This document shows positions 1-7,702 of a stretch of 13,052 nt of DNA, piece by piece. The stretch is from Desulfobulbus sp. GTDB taxonomy: Bacteria > Desulfobacterota > Desulfobulbia > Desulfobulbales > Desulfobulbaceae. Made by a program: the position numbers and the translations under genes. Every line of letters begins with the position of its first letter. Position 1 is the first letter of the stretch. Where the stretch lies: positions 1-13,052 of the forward strand of contig JAUWAH010000019.1 of the NCBI GenBank assembly GCA_030602145.1, read 5' to 3'. Under the pieces are notes generated by a model. That model was given only the letters and a program-made list of their open reading frames with translations. It did no database searches and had not been told where the DNA came from.

Positions 1-160
1 CCAGGGCACGGCTCAGATTGACCGGCTCGCCCTTGCCGTAATAGGCCCGATAGGCCTGCGCCTTGAGGCGAAGAGCCACCTCGTCTCTGTTTCCGGTCTG
101 TGCCCCGGCGGTCCCGGTGACACAGAGAAGGAAAACAACCAGGCTGCTCAGCCACTGCAT
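1..160 (-). CDS. Secreted protein, probable Sel1-like repeat protein (5' part only)
   Basis: The first 53 codons of a gene that continues past the left edge. It starts at ATG 160-158, with AAGGA about 9 bases upstream. Residues 1 to about 20 form a signal peptide: M-Q-W, then a hydrophobic core rich in L, V and F, then a small-residue T-A-G-A end before Q-T-G. There is no lipobox cysteine, so export to the periplasm or beyond is expected rather than lipidation. The mature start contains A-Y-R-A-Y-Y-G-K-G-E-P-V-N-L-S-R-A-L, which resembles the first helix pair of a Sel1-like (TPR-related) repeat (Y-x-x-G-x-G-V-x-x-D-x-x-K-A). Such proteins are usually protein-interaction scaffolds. The family call rests on this one partial repeat. 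It lies 130 bp downstream of the VWA gene on the same strand, with a hairpin between, so co-transcription is possible but unproven. Confidence 0.6.
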   Translation of the reverse strand, partial: MQWLSSLVVFLLCVTGTAGAQTGNRDEVALRLKAQAYRAYYGKGEPVNLSRAL

Positions 161-268
161 GGTGATCCGTCCTTGAAACAACAGGTTCCTCCGTTTTTCA
201 GTGCGGGCAACCGTCTCCCGCCCTTCATTCGATAGCCGGGAGTGGGCACCTGCTCATTTCCGGCCGAC

Positions 269-289
269 CCAAGCATTCTCGATGCTTGG
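269..289 (-). terminator. Stem-loop directly after the NorD/CbbO-like gene
   Basis: A perfect 8-bp inverted repeat (CCAAGCAT, loop of 5, ATGCTTGG) begins one base after the stop codon of the VWA gene. No U-tract follows on the minus strand, so it is not a canonical intrinsic terminator. It may be a weak or Rho-assisted terminator, or an mRNA 3'-end stabiliser or processing site before the downstream Sel1-like gene. Confidence 0.4.
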
Positions 290-290
290 C

Positions 291-2549
291 TCAACTGGTG
301 AGCACACGGTAGATCTCCGGCATCCGCGCCGGCAACTGGTTGACCTTGTCGATGAAGATGTAGTTGACCTCGCCGTACATATGGGCCATGTACTCATGGG
401 CCTGGCGATCAATGGTGATGCAGAAGGGATGGATGCCCTTGGCCTTGGCCTCCAGAAGGGCGTGCCGGGTATCTTCAATGGCGTATTCGCCCTTATAGTC
501 GTCGTAGTCCTCGGGTTTTCCGTCGGAAAGCACGATCAGCAAACGGATCTTGGCCTCCACCTGATCGAAAAGGGAGGTCATGTGGCGGATGGCAGGGGCC
601 ATGCGGGTGTATTCGCGGGGCCCGATGGCGCTGATCCGTTGGCGGACGACTCCGGTATACCGCTCGTCCATGCGCTTGACCGGAAAGACCTCGCAGCGTA
701 ACCGACGCATGCCCGAAAAGCCGTAAATCGCGTACCGGTCGTTGAGCACCTCCATGGCCTCGCAGATCAGCACCAGGGACTCCTTGATCGACTGGCCGAC
801 CCAACCGGCGGTGGAATTGGACATGTCCACCAGAAAGGTGACGGCGATATCGCGGTGATCGCGGGCCAGACGGATGAATACCCGATCCGAGGGCGGCCGA
901 CCGGCCCGGTTGTCGGCCAGGGATTCCACCAGGGCATCGAAATCGATGTCGTTGCCCTCCCGCTGGCGGCGAACGAACCGCTCACCGGTCTGAAGCAGTT
1001 CGAACTGGTGGCGGAGGCGACGGATCTGCCCCCGATACTGTTTGAGGGTTTGTTCGATAAAGGTGTTCTGGGCCGGCGGCAATTCCTTTTCCCTGACCAC
1101 GCACCAGTTCTTGCGAAATCCCTTGCGGCGATAGTCCCATTCGTCGTAGACCACCGGTTCGACGGCCCCTTCTCCTTCGCCGGGGCGGACCTTGGAGAAT
1201 TGGGCAAAAGCCTGCCCCCCCTTGCCTTCGGCAGCGCTGACCGACGGCTCGACCTGGGGTGAAGGCCGGGATGTCAGGCTCTGTTCCGGCTCCTCGGCCG
1301 GTGGCCTGTTATCGATCCGTTGCGACAGGGACTGCATGAAGGGCGGCAACTGTTCCCAGGCACTGTCCGCATCGATGATCACCGCCGCATCCTGGTTGTG
1401 TGTGGTTGCTGCAGCCTGGTGGTGTTCCGCACCATCGGCCTGTTTCGCCTCGACCGTCGGCAGCCGGGCGGTCATGGTCTGCATCAGACACAGCGCCTTG
1501 TCTGCCTGCTGGCGCATGCCCAGGTTACGTATCTCCTGGAGACGGAGCGTCCCCTGGAAGACCAACGGGCTGGTTGCGGCCAGATCTTCCTCTGGCTGGA
1601 GCATTGCCATCAATTCGCGGACCGCCTCCAGGCTGAGGGTATTGTCGGTGGCATGGTCGCTGCACTGGTGGCAGAGGGCTACGGCTCGCTCGACCAGAGG
1701 TGGAAGATGATGATCGGCCTTGGGCCACTGTTCGCGTACTAGCCCTCTCTGCAACAAGTCCAGCACATTGGGGGAGGAGGCGTGATCGCCGGAAAGTGGC
1801 AGGCGTGGCAAGAGGAGAGCCGCCTGACGCATGAGTCCGGGCAGTTCCTGGCGCAGGAAACCAAGGATTCTGCCGGTTTCGAGGAGATGAAACAGGCGGC
1901 GGGCATGGTCGGGCCGGTCGAATTCCGAGAAATAACAGTCCAGTGGATGGGCACTTTTCCGGTGCAGCCGAACGGCGGGCGGGGCGTCGAAGACACCGCC
2001 TGCCAGGCAGGCCCATTGGAAGGAGACCATCAGTTTGTAGAGCAGGAAATTGTCGTCGTTCTCCGTAAAGAGCCCGATTTCTCCAGGGAGATAGATGGAT
2101 TCCGTGTCGGTGGCAGCCTCGGCGGCGCCGATCAGGGGCAGTTCCCTGCCGGCGAGTCCGTTGACGTACGGTTGCAGCCTCGGCCGGACATCGATCAGGC
2201 GCAGGCCACCCTGACCACGGAGCGGGCGGGCGAACTGGCTCTCGACATCGGCCATGAACACCTGGGCGCTACGCAAACCGCCGGTCTCGTAGCGATCGAG
2301 CAGGGTATGCACCCAGAGCGACAGCTCGTCCAGAGCCAGTGAACTGAGGGCAGGTCCGGCAGCGGACAGGTAGGCAAAGCAGAGGGAATGGGACACCGGC
2401 CAGATCGCCGGGATTTGAGCAAAAATCTCCTCAAGATGTTGGGTTTCGCTGTCAATCAGCGGTGCCAGGGCTTCCTCGACATCCCATTCGTTGGGCAGGC
2501 TGGGGGCGACCAGGCGGTAGAATGTATCTTTCAGGTCTTCGAGATCCAT
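291..2549 (-). CDS. NorD/CbbO-family VWA-domain protein (partner of the AAA+ ATPase)
   Basis: A 752-residue protein with a C-terminal von Willebrand factor A domain (about 565-750). The MIDAS metal site is visible as D-M-S-N-S (D575, S577, S579), T648 in E-Y-T and D676 in S-D-G-K. Just before it lies G-E-R-F-V-R-R-Q-R-E-G-N-D-I-D (about 523-537), a block typical of NorD/CbbO proteins. The N-terminal ~340 residues are an alpha-rich region, and ~365-465 is a polar, low-complexity linker. Known family members work with a CbbQ/NorQ AAA+ ATPase to remodel or activate a metalloenzyme: CbbQO acts on Rubisco, NorQD on nitric oxide reductase. The MIDAS domain is thought to grip the client. The protein is cytoplasmic, with no signal peptide or membrane segment. 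ATG 2549 is preferred. An in-frame TTG at 2558 overlaps the upstream stop, and neither start has a strong Shine-Dalgarno, which suggests translational coupling. The client is not identifiable from this window. Confidence 0.88.
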   Translation of the reverse strand: MDLEDLKDTFYRLVAPSLPNEWDVEEALAPLIDSETQHLEEIFAQIPAIWPVSHSLCFAYLSAAGPALSSLALDELSLWVHTLLDRYETGGLRSAQVFMADVESQFARPLRGQGGLRLIDVRPRLQPYVNGLAGRELPLIGAAEAATDTESIYLPGEIGLFTENDDNFLLYKLMVSFQWACLAGGVFDAPPAVRLHRKSAHPLDCYFSEFDRPDHARRLFHLLETGRILGFLRQELPGLMRQAALLLPRLPLSGDHASSPNVLDLLQRGLVREQWPKADHHLPPLVERAVALCHQCSDHATDNTLSLEAVRELMAMLQPEEDLAATSPLVFQGTLRLQEIRNLGMRQQADKALCLMQTMTARLPTVEAKQADGAEHHQAAATTHNQDAAVIIDADSAWEQLPPFMQSLSQRIDNRPPAEEPEQSLTSRPSPQVEPSVSAAEGKGGQAFAQFSKVRPGEGEGAVEPVVYDEWDYRRKGFRKNWCVVREKELPPAQNTFIEQTLKQYRGQIRRLRHQFELLQTGERFVRRQREGNDIDFDALVESLADNRAGRPPSDRVFIRLARDHRDIAVTFLVDMSNSTAGWVGQSIKESLVLICEAMEVLNDRYAIYGFSGMRRLRCEVFPVKRMDERYTGVVRQRISAIGPREYTRMAPAIRHMTSLFDQVEAKIRLLIVLSDGKPEDYDDYKGEYAIEDTRHALLEAKAKGIHPFCITIDRQAHEYMAHMYGEVNYIFIDKVNQLPARMPEIYRVLTS

Positions 2550-2554
2550 GCGGA

Positions 2555-3367
2555 TCAAAACAGGGAACTGACCATTTCGTCAAGGGCGGCCAGCAGTTCC
2601 CGGTCGTCGGTGAGGGCTTCGCTGATCGCGGCCCGGCAGGCGGCCTTGACCGGAATCCCCCGGCCGATCAGCTTGCCGGTTTGAATGAGCAGCCGGGTCG
2701 AGGCCCCTTCGGCCAGGCCCGAGTCCTTGAGCCCCCGGGTCATGGTAGCCAGCTTGACCAGCGGTTTGGCCAATTCGATTCCCAAGTGACCCTCCTGGCA
2801 CACGATTTCGATCTCCTTGTCCGGATCGGGATAGTCGAAGGACAGGGCAATGAAACGCTGCCGGGTCGAGGCCTTGAGATCCTTGAGCACGCTCTGGTAA
2901 CCGGGGTTGTAGGAAACCGCCAGCATGAATTCGGCCGGAGCGGTGAGCAGTTCACCCCGTTTTTCGATGGGCAGTTGCCGTCGGTCGTCGGCCAGCGGAT
3001 GAATGACCACGGTGGTGTCCTTGCGCGCCTCGACAATTTCATCGAGATAGCAGATTGCTCCGGCCCGGACCGCCATGGTCAGCGGGCCGTCGGTCCAGAC
3101 CGCTTCCCCGGCGCGGATCAGATAGCGGCCGACCAGATCGGAGGTTGACAGGTCATCATGACAGGAAACCGTGATCAGTGGCCGTTGCAGACGCCAGGCC
3201 AGGTACTGCATGAACCGGGTCTTGCCGCAGCCTGTGGGCCCTTTGAGCAGGAGCGGCGACCCATCGGCATAGGCGGCCTCGGCAATGGTCAGTTCGTCGC
3301 CGGTGGGCAGATAATAGGGTTCCTCTTCGATCCGGTACTCATCGATGCGCATCTGTCGTCCTGCCAT
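2555..3367 (-). CDS. CbbQ/NirQ/NorQ-family MoxR AAA+ ATPase
   Basis: A 270-residue AAA+ ATPase. Visible motifs are Walker A G-P-T-G-C-G-K-T (43-50), Walker B I-C-Y-L-D-E (105-110), sensor-1 N154 in S-Y-N-P-G, an arginine-finger candidate R169 in S-T-R-Q-R-F, and sensor-2 R225 in G-A-S-T-R. Length and motifs match CbbQ/NorQ, which form hexameric rings that use ATP to remodel a client enzyme together with a VWA partner (CbbO/NorD). That partner is encoded immediately downstream. Start: ATG 3367 has AGGAG six bases upstream. A longer in-frame reading from TTG 3427 is rejected because that TTG is itself the -35 element of the promoter. M-R-I-D-E-Y at 3352 is a possible internal alternative. CbbQ, NorQ and GvpN are not cleanly separable by motif alone, so no symbol is given. 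Confidence 0.93.
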   Translation of the reverse strand: MAGRQMRIDEYRIEEEPYYLPTGDELTIAEAAYADGSPLLLKGPTGCGKTRFMQYLAWRLQRPLITVSCHDDLSTSDLVGRYLIRAGEAVWTDGPLTMAVRAGAICYLDEIVEARKDTTVVIHPLADDRRQLPIEKRGELLTAPAEFMLAVSYNPGYQSVLKDLKASTRQRFIALSFDYPDPDKEIEIVCQEGHLGIELAKPLVKLATMTRGLKDSGLAEGASTRLLIQTGKLIGRGIPVKAACRAAISEALTDDRELLAALDEMVSSLF

Positions 3368-3373
3368 GGGCCA

Positions 3374-3378
3374 CTCCT
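3374..3378 (-). promoter_or_regulatory. Shine-Dalgarno AGGAG of the AAA+ ATPase gene
   Basis: AGGAG on the minus strand, six bases before ATG 3367. It fixes the start of the AAA+ gene and argues against the 20-residue-longer TTG-initiated form. Confidence 0.75.
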
Positions 3379-3398
3379 GAAAAAGAAATTTTCCTCCA

Positions 3399-3427
3399 AT
3401 AATAAGAACGTCGGCTCCGATTGACAA
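3399..3427 (-). promoter_or_regulatory. Sigma-70-type promoter of the AAA+/VWA pair
   Basis: On the minus strand: -35 TTGTCA (3427-3422), a 17-bp spacer, and -10 TATTAT (3404-3399). Each hexamer matches the consensus at five of six positions. The expected transcription start is near 3392, giving a leader of about 25 nt before ATG 3367. It lies in the region between this gene and the divergent PHP gene. The remaining bases from 3428 to 3556 show no comparably good promoter for the plus-strand genes. Confidence 0.7.
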
Positions 3428-3556
3428 GCCGGGCTTTTCCTGGCGATTTCATTTGGTTATTGCGCAATGTCCGCCCCATGGGTACATTTCGTCCTACCTG
3501 AGTTCAATATACCCCCGGACGCAACCCGTTCACCACCCCTGGCACCGGTCTTGTCG

Positions 3557-4408
3557 ATGTGCATCGATCTCCATACCCACTCCATTTATTCCGACGGCAG
3601 TTCAACGCCGGCGGAACTGATCCAACTGGCCCTCACCTATGGGCTCAAGGGGTTGGCGCTGACCGATCACGACACCGTCGAGGGAGTGGAAGAATTCATG
3701 CACTTAGGTGCCCGGGCTGGCTTGACGGTGGTGTCGGGGGTGGAGATCAGCACCAGCGTGCAGCAACGCACCGTCCATATCCTGGGTTACGGCATCGATG
3801 CCAACGACCCCGCATTGCTGCGCTGGCTCAAACCGCTCCAGGAAGGTCGCGAACGGCGCAACACCATCATCCTTGAAAAATTGCAGCATCTCGGTGTGAA
3901 CATCACCGCAGAGGAAATTCAACACATTTCCTGCTGCGGCCAGACCGGTCGTCCCCATATCGCCCGGTTGCTGGTGGAAAAGGGCGTGGTCGACAGCTTC
4001 GATGCCGCCTTCCGTCAGTACCTGGGCCGCAACCGACCGGCCTGGGAAGGACGGTTCAGCTATTCGGCCGCCGAAACCATCGCCATGATCCACCGGGCCG
4101 GCGGCCTGGCTGTTCTGGCCCATCCGGGACAACTGGATCCGGAAATGCGGGTCCAGCCGCCGCTGATCCGGGAGTTGGCGCTGCGCGGGCTTGACGGCAT
4201 CGAGGCATACTATCCGACCCATACCCGAAGGATGAAGAAGAAACTCAGAGCCCTTGCCGCCGAACACCACCTGCTGGTCACCGGCGGCAGCGATTTTCAC
4301 GGCGAGACCCGGCCGGCCCATCGCCTTGCCGGTGGCCAGGGTGATTTCTGCCCACCCTGCGCCCTGCTCGACGCCCTCATGGTCCGGCTCAACGGACGGC
4401 AACGGTAA
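3557..4408 (+). CDS. PHP-domain phosphoesterase, RNase AM / YciV (TrpH) type
   Basis: A 283-residue PHP-family metal-dependent phosphoesterase. Expected metal ligands are present: H6 and H8 (D-L-H-T-H-S), D13, D37/H38 (T-D-H-D-T), E63 (G-V-E-I-S), H74, H134 (G-R-P-H-I), H189 (A-H-P-G), D246 and H248 (S-D-F-H-G). Together with the length, this matches the E. coli YciV/TrpH group (about 290 residues). Members hydrolyse 3',5'-nucleoside bisphosphates (pAp) and trim 5' ends of RNA. The exact substrate here is inferred from family. Start: M-C-I-D-L-H-T-H-S at 3557 gives the family's normal length. An in-frame ATG at 3467 would add 30 proline-rich residues with no family counterpart, and TTG 3551 is also possible. 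None has a clear Shine-Dalgarno. The sigma-54 regulator follows 23 bp downstream, probably in the same transcript. Confidence 0.88.
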   Translation: MCIDLHTHSIYSDGSSTPAELIQLALTYGLKGLALTDHDTVEGVEEFMHLGARAGLTVVSGVEISTSVQQRTVHILGYGIDANDPALLRWLKPLQEGRERRNTIILEKLQHLGVNITAEEIQHISCCGQTGRPHIARLLVEKGVVDSFDAAFRQYLGRNRPAWEGRFSYSAAETIAMIHRAGGLAVLAHPGQLDPEMRVQPPLIRELALRGLDGIEAYYPTHTRRMKKKLRALAAEHHLLVTGGSDFHGETRPAHRLAGGQGDFCPPCALLDALMVRLNGRQR

Positions 4409-4431
4409 CCCTTTTTCTGTTTCGAGGCGCC

Positions 4432-5820
4432 ATGCATACCATCCTCATCGTCGACGACGAACCCAACTATCAGATCGTCCTGGCCGAGTTGCTCAAGGAT
4501 GAAGGCTACGAGGTCTTCACCGCCGACAGCGGCCTGGCCGGCATGCCGATTGTCTACAACACCGACCTGGATCTGGTGCTCTCCGACATGAAGATGCCCG
4601 GCATGGACGGCATTGAATTTTTAGCCAAGATCAAGGAGTTCAATCGTGAACTTCCAGTGATACTGATCACCGCCTATGCCGAGGTGGAAAAAGCTGTGGA
4701 GGCGATGCGGCTGGGCGCCTTCACCTATCTGGCCAAGCCCTTTTCCAATCAGCAGTTGCTGGCCAGCGTCACCAAGGCCATCGAGCACTATGGTTTGATC
4801 CGGGAAATCAAACGGCTGCGTGCCGAGGCCACGCCGCGCTCGGGATTCGGCGGCATGGTCGGCAAGAGCCCTTCCATGCGGGCTGTGTATCAACTGATCG
4901 AAAAAGTGGCCCCCACCCCTTCGTCGGTCCTGATCACCGGTGAATCGGGGACCGGCAAGGAACTGGTGGCCCGGGCCATCCACACCCTCAGTCCCCGCAA
5001 GGATGCGCCCTTCATCTCGGTCAACTGCGCCGCTCTCTCCGAACATCTGCTGGAGAGCGAACTGTTCGGCCACGAAAAGGGGGCCTTCACCGATGCGGTG
5101 GCCATGCGCAAGGGGAGGTTCGAGCTGGCCGATACCGGGACGCTCTTTCTCGACGAGATCGGTGAAATGCCGCCGCAGCTCCAAGCCAAGCTGCTCCGGG
5201 TGCTCCAGGAAAAGAATTTCGAACGGGTGGGCGGCACGGTGACCCAGCATGTCGATGTCCGCATCCTGGCGGCCACCAACAAGGACCTCAAGGACGAGGT
5301 CGACAAGGGGCATTTCCGGGAGGACCTCTACTACCGGCTCAATGTGATCCATATCCACCTGGCTCCCCTGCGGGAACGGGTGGACGACATTCCGGCCCTG
5401 GTCAGTCATTTCCTGGAGAAGAACAGCCGCAGCCTGGGCAAGAACCTGGACATCTCGCCTGAAGCCCTGCGCCTGCTGGTCAGCCTGCCCTGGGAAGGCA
5501 ATGTGCGCGAACTGGAAAACACCATCGAGAGGGCCGCCATCCTCTGCAACGGCGACCGGATCGAACCCGAGGATGTGCAGCCCGACTCAACCGAGTTGAC
5601 CCGGGCCCAGGAATGGAGCAGCGGTTTGGAGATCAACCAGTTCATCCCCGAACATCTCAGCCTGGCGGAGGTGCTCAACGGCATCGAGGAAAAGCTGGTT
5701 CGCAAGGCCCTGGACGACAACTTCTATGTCCAGGCGAGGGCAGCCGAACAGTTGGGCATCACCAAGAGCCTCTTGCAGTACAAGATGAAGAAGTACAACC
5801 TCCAGCGACGCAAACGGTGA
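4432..5820 (+). CDS. NtrC-family sigma-54-dependent response regulator
   Basis: A 462-residue activator with three domains. The receiver (1-120) has the acid pocket D8/D9, phospho-acceptor D52 (S-D-M-K-M-P-G), T80 and K102. The sigma-54 AAA+ domain (about 141-375) has Walker A G-E-S-G-T-G-K-E (170-177), Walker B L-F-L-D-E (238-242) and arginine fingers around R296/R302 (F-R-E-D-L-Y-Y-R). The Fis-type helix-turn-helix is at about 434-456. On phosphorylation such proteins oligomerise at upstream enhancers and drive open-complex formation by sigma-54 RNA polymerase. The sigma-54 contact loop reads G-A-F-T-D-A (217-222) instead of the classical G-A-F-T-G-A. GAGG lies five bases upstream of the ATG. 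No histidine kinase gene is present nearby, so signal and regulon are unknown. It is convergent with nadK, separated by 33 bp. Confidence 0.96.
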   Translation: MHTILIVDDEPNYQIVLAELLKDEGYEVFTADSGLAGMPIVYNTDLDLVLSDMKMPGMDGIEFLAKIKEFNRELPVILITAYAEVEKAVEAMRLGAFTYLAKPFSNQQLLASVTKAIEHYGLIREIKRLRAEATPRSGFGGMVGKSPSMRAVYQLIEKVAPTPSSVLITGESGTGKELVARAIHTLSPRKDAPFISVNCAALSEHLLESELFGHEKGAFTDAVAMRKGRFELADTGTLFLDEIGEMPPQLQAKLLRVLQEKNFERVGGTVTQHVDVRILAATNKDLKDEVDKGHFREDLYYRLNVIHIHLAPLRERVDDIPALVSHFLEKNSRSLGKNLDISPEALRLLVSLPWEGNVRELENTIERAAILCNGDRIEPEDVQPDSTELTRAQEWSSGLEINQFIPEHLSLAEVLNGIEEKLVRKALDDNFYVQARAAEQLGITKSLLQYKMKKYNLQRRKR

Positions 5821-5853
5821 GGGTGGCGACAGACGGAAACCCGGCCGGCCCCC

Positions 5854-6717
5854 TCAGCAGTGCTTGCAGACCTTTTCCGGCAGGGGGATGTCGACGGCGG
5901 CCCCGCCCCAGTTGAGCTTGCTGCGCAGGATGTTGAAATAGCTCTTCCACGGCGAACTGACGATCAGGAGCGGCCGGGTGGCCTTTCTCACCAGCAGGTA
6001 ATCGTTTTCGGTGATGGTCCACTGCAGTTCGCCGTCGACGATCACCTTGACCTGCCCTGCCGGCGCCAGCAGTTGGGTGGTTACCTTGCACTGCGAACCG
6101 AGGAGCACCGGACGGGATTCGAGCATGAAGGGGCAGATGGGGGTGACGACGATGGCGTCGAGTTCGGCGTGGACCACCGGACCGCCGGCGGAGAGATTGT
6201 AGGCGGTCGAACCGGTGGGCGTGGACATGATCAGGCCATCGGCCCGATAGGTGGTGACATACTCCCGGTCCGCCCAGCAGCGCAGCCGGATCATCGCCTC
6301 GGTACTTTTCTTGACGATGACCACCTCGTTGAGGGCATGCACGGATCCGCTTTTCTTGCCGGTCGTGCCGTTGACGTAGGCGGCGGAGAGCATGATTCGC
6401 TTCTCCATGCGGACATCGTCCTCGGCCAGCAAGGTTTCCAGGGCCTCGTACCGCTCATCGGCCGCCACCTCGGTCAGAAAGCCGAGATTGCCCAGGTTGA
6501 TGCCCAGCACCGGCAACTGGTACCTGCTCGCCTCGCCGGCCACGTGAAGCAGGGTGCCGTCGCCGCCGAGGACGATGACGATATCCATGGCCGGATCGAT
6601 CCGGTTCAACTCGGCCCGAATGGTGCGCGCCTCGAACCAGGCGAGCATCTCGCGGCCGATCTGCTCCACCTCCGGGCTGTCCGGCCGGGTGATCACCCCC
6701 GCAAAAGAGATCTTCAT
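5854..6717 (-). CDS. nadK: NAD kinase
   Basis: A 287-residue ATP-NAD kinase that phosphorylates the 2'-OH of the adenosine ribose of NAD to make NADP in the cytoplasm. Signature motifs are all present: G-G-D-G-T (51-55) with the catalytic aspartate, G-I-N-L-G-N-L-G-F-L (72-81), N-E (130-131), and T-P-T-G-S-T-A-Y (166-173). The length is close to E. coli NadK (292). Its ATG overlaps the stop of proC by four bases (ATGA), so translation is probably coupled to proC and transcription comes from the proC promoter. The C-terminus ends C-K-H-C, a small oddity of unknown meaning. No clear terminator is seen in the 33 bp before the convergent regulator gene. Confidence 0.97.
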   Translation of the reverse strand: MKISFAGVITRPDSPEVEQIGREMLAWFEARTIRAELNRIDPAMDIVIVLGGDGTLLHVAGEASRYQLPVLGINLGNLGFLTEVAADERYEALETLLAEDDVRMEKRIMLSAAYVNGTTGKKSGSVHALNEVVIVKKSTEAMIRLRCWADREYVTTYRADGLIMSTPTGSTAYNLSAGGPVVHAELDAIVVTPICPFMLESRPVLLGSQCKVTTQLLAPAGQVKVIVDGELQWTITENDYLLVRKATRPLLIVSSPWKSYFNILRSKLNWGGAAVDIPLPEKVCKHC

Positions 6718-7529
6718 TCGCCCAGCTCCCTCGACCGCTCGGTGGCTGCCTCGACCGCGCTCATCACCATGCCCCGCAGGCCAGCCTCCTCGAGCACATG
6801 CAGACCGGCAATGGTGGTCCCGCCGGGCGAAGTCACCCTGCCCTTGAGGACGGCGGGATGCTCACCGGACTCCAGGGCTAATTTCGCCGATCCCAGAACC
6901 GTCTGCACCACCCGTTGCTCAGCGACCGGTCGCGGCAGGCCGGCCAGGACACCGCCGTCGATCAGGGCTTCGATGAAGGTGAACACGTAGCCGGGACCGC
7001 TGCCGCTCAAGCCGGTGACCGCATCGAGGAGCGATTCCTGCACCTCGACACAGGTCCCCACGGCGGAGAACAGGGCGGCGGCAAGGGCACGGTCCCGGTC
7101 GGTGGCCGATGGATTGGCGCTGTAGGCAGTGGCTCCGGCCAGCACCAGGGCCGGAGTGTTGGGCATCGCCCGAATCAGCCTCACCGGGGCGGTGAAGGCT
7201 TCGGCCAGGATGCGAAGAGGGATGCCGGCCATGATCGACACCACAAGGTGGTCAGCGCCGACCAAGGGACGGTACTGATCGAGGACCGACCTGGCCAGTT
7301 GCGGCTTGACCGCCACAACAAGCACCTCGCTCCCGCCGCAGAGCCCGGCCGGGTCCTGGGTGCAGACCACGCCGTAGCGATCGATCAGATGATCTCGCCG
7401 GGCCGCCGCCGGCTCGGCAACCATGATGTTTTCCGCCTTGACCAGCCCGGCGGACAGCAGGCCGCGGATCATGGCCTCCGCCATCTGGCCACCACCGATA
7501 AACCCAATTGTCTTGAAAGATGAGTCCAT
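6714..7529 (-). CDS. proC: Pyrroline-5-carboxylate reductase
   Basis: A 271-residue enzyme for the last step of proline synthesis: NAD(P)H-dependent reduction of 1-pyrroline-5-carboxylate to L-proline in the cytoplasm. The N-terminal Rossmann nucleotide site is G-F-I-G-G-G-Q-M-A (9-17), followed by A-V-K-P-Q (73-77) and R-A-M-P-N-T-P (120-126). The C-terminal dimer and substrate region carries L-S-G-S-G-P-G-Y (174-181) and V-T-S-P-G-G-T-T (232-239), the family signature. The start is ATG 7529 with AAGGAG four bases upstream. It is the first gene of a two-gene unit with nadK, overlapping by ATGA, behind its own strong promoter. Confidence 0.97.
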   Translation of the reverse strand: MDSSFKTIGFIGGGQMAEAMIRGLLSAGLVKAENIMVAEPAAARRDHLIDRYGVVCTQDPAGLCGGSEVLVVAVKPQLARSVLDQYRPLVGADHLVVSIMAGIPLRILAEAFTAPVRLIRAMPNTPALVLAGATAYSANPSATDRDRALAAALFSAVGTCVEVQESLLDAVTGLSGSGPGYVFTFIEALIDGGVLAGLPRPVAEQRVVQTVLGSAKLALESGEHPAVLKGRVTSPGGTTIAGLHVLEEAGLRGMVMSAVEAATERSRELGE

Positions 7530-7581
7530 AGGGCTCCTTGTTAAGGGACAACATTAACCCGCCATGCGAACGGGCCGGGCC

Positions 7582-7610
7582 ATTATACGTTGCTTGACCG
7601 GTGTCGACAA
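7582..7610 (-). promoter_or_regulatory. Sigma-70-type promoter of proC-nadK
   Basis: On the minus strand: -35 TTGTCG (7610-7605), a 17-bp spacer and a perfect -10 TATAAT (7587-7582). The predicted transcription start is near 7575, leaving a leader of about 46 nt. It sits just downstream of the lpxC terminator, so proC-nadK is an independent unit. Confidence 0.75.
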
Positions 7611-7642
7611 CAACACAGCTGCGGCCAAGCACGGTCAACGGC

Positions 7643-7673
7643 AAAAAAAAACCGCCGGATTCTTCCGGCGGTT
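7643..7673 (-). terminator. Rho-independent terminator of lpxC
   Basis: A perfect 10-bp inverted repeat (AACCGCCGGA, loop of 4, TCCGGCGGTT on the minus strand) whose 3' arm runs into an unbroken tract of nine T (7651-7643). The hairpin begins 29 nt after the lpxC stop. This is a textbook intrinsic terminator ending the lpxK-lpxC side of the strand. Confidence 0.93.
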
Positions 7674-7702
7674 CGTGGTGTACTCCCGTTTGGGTATGGT
7701 TG

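Noticed and set aside
3368..3427. A 20-residue N-terminal extension of the AAA+ ATPase from TTG 3427
   Set aside because: It would start inside the -35 box of a good promoter, and AGGAG positions the ribosome at ATG 3367.
5821..5853. A bidirectional terminator between the convergent regulator and nadK
   Set aside because: Only a short GGCCGGCC palindrome and a 4-bp GGGT/ACCC pair are present, with no T-tract on either strand.
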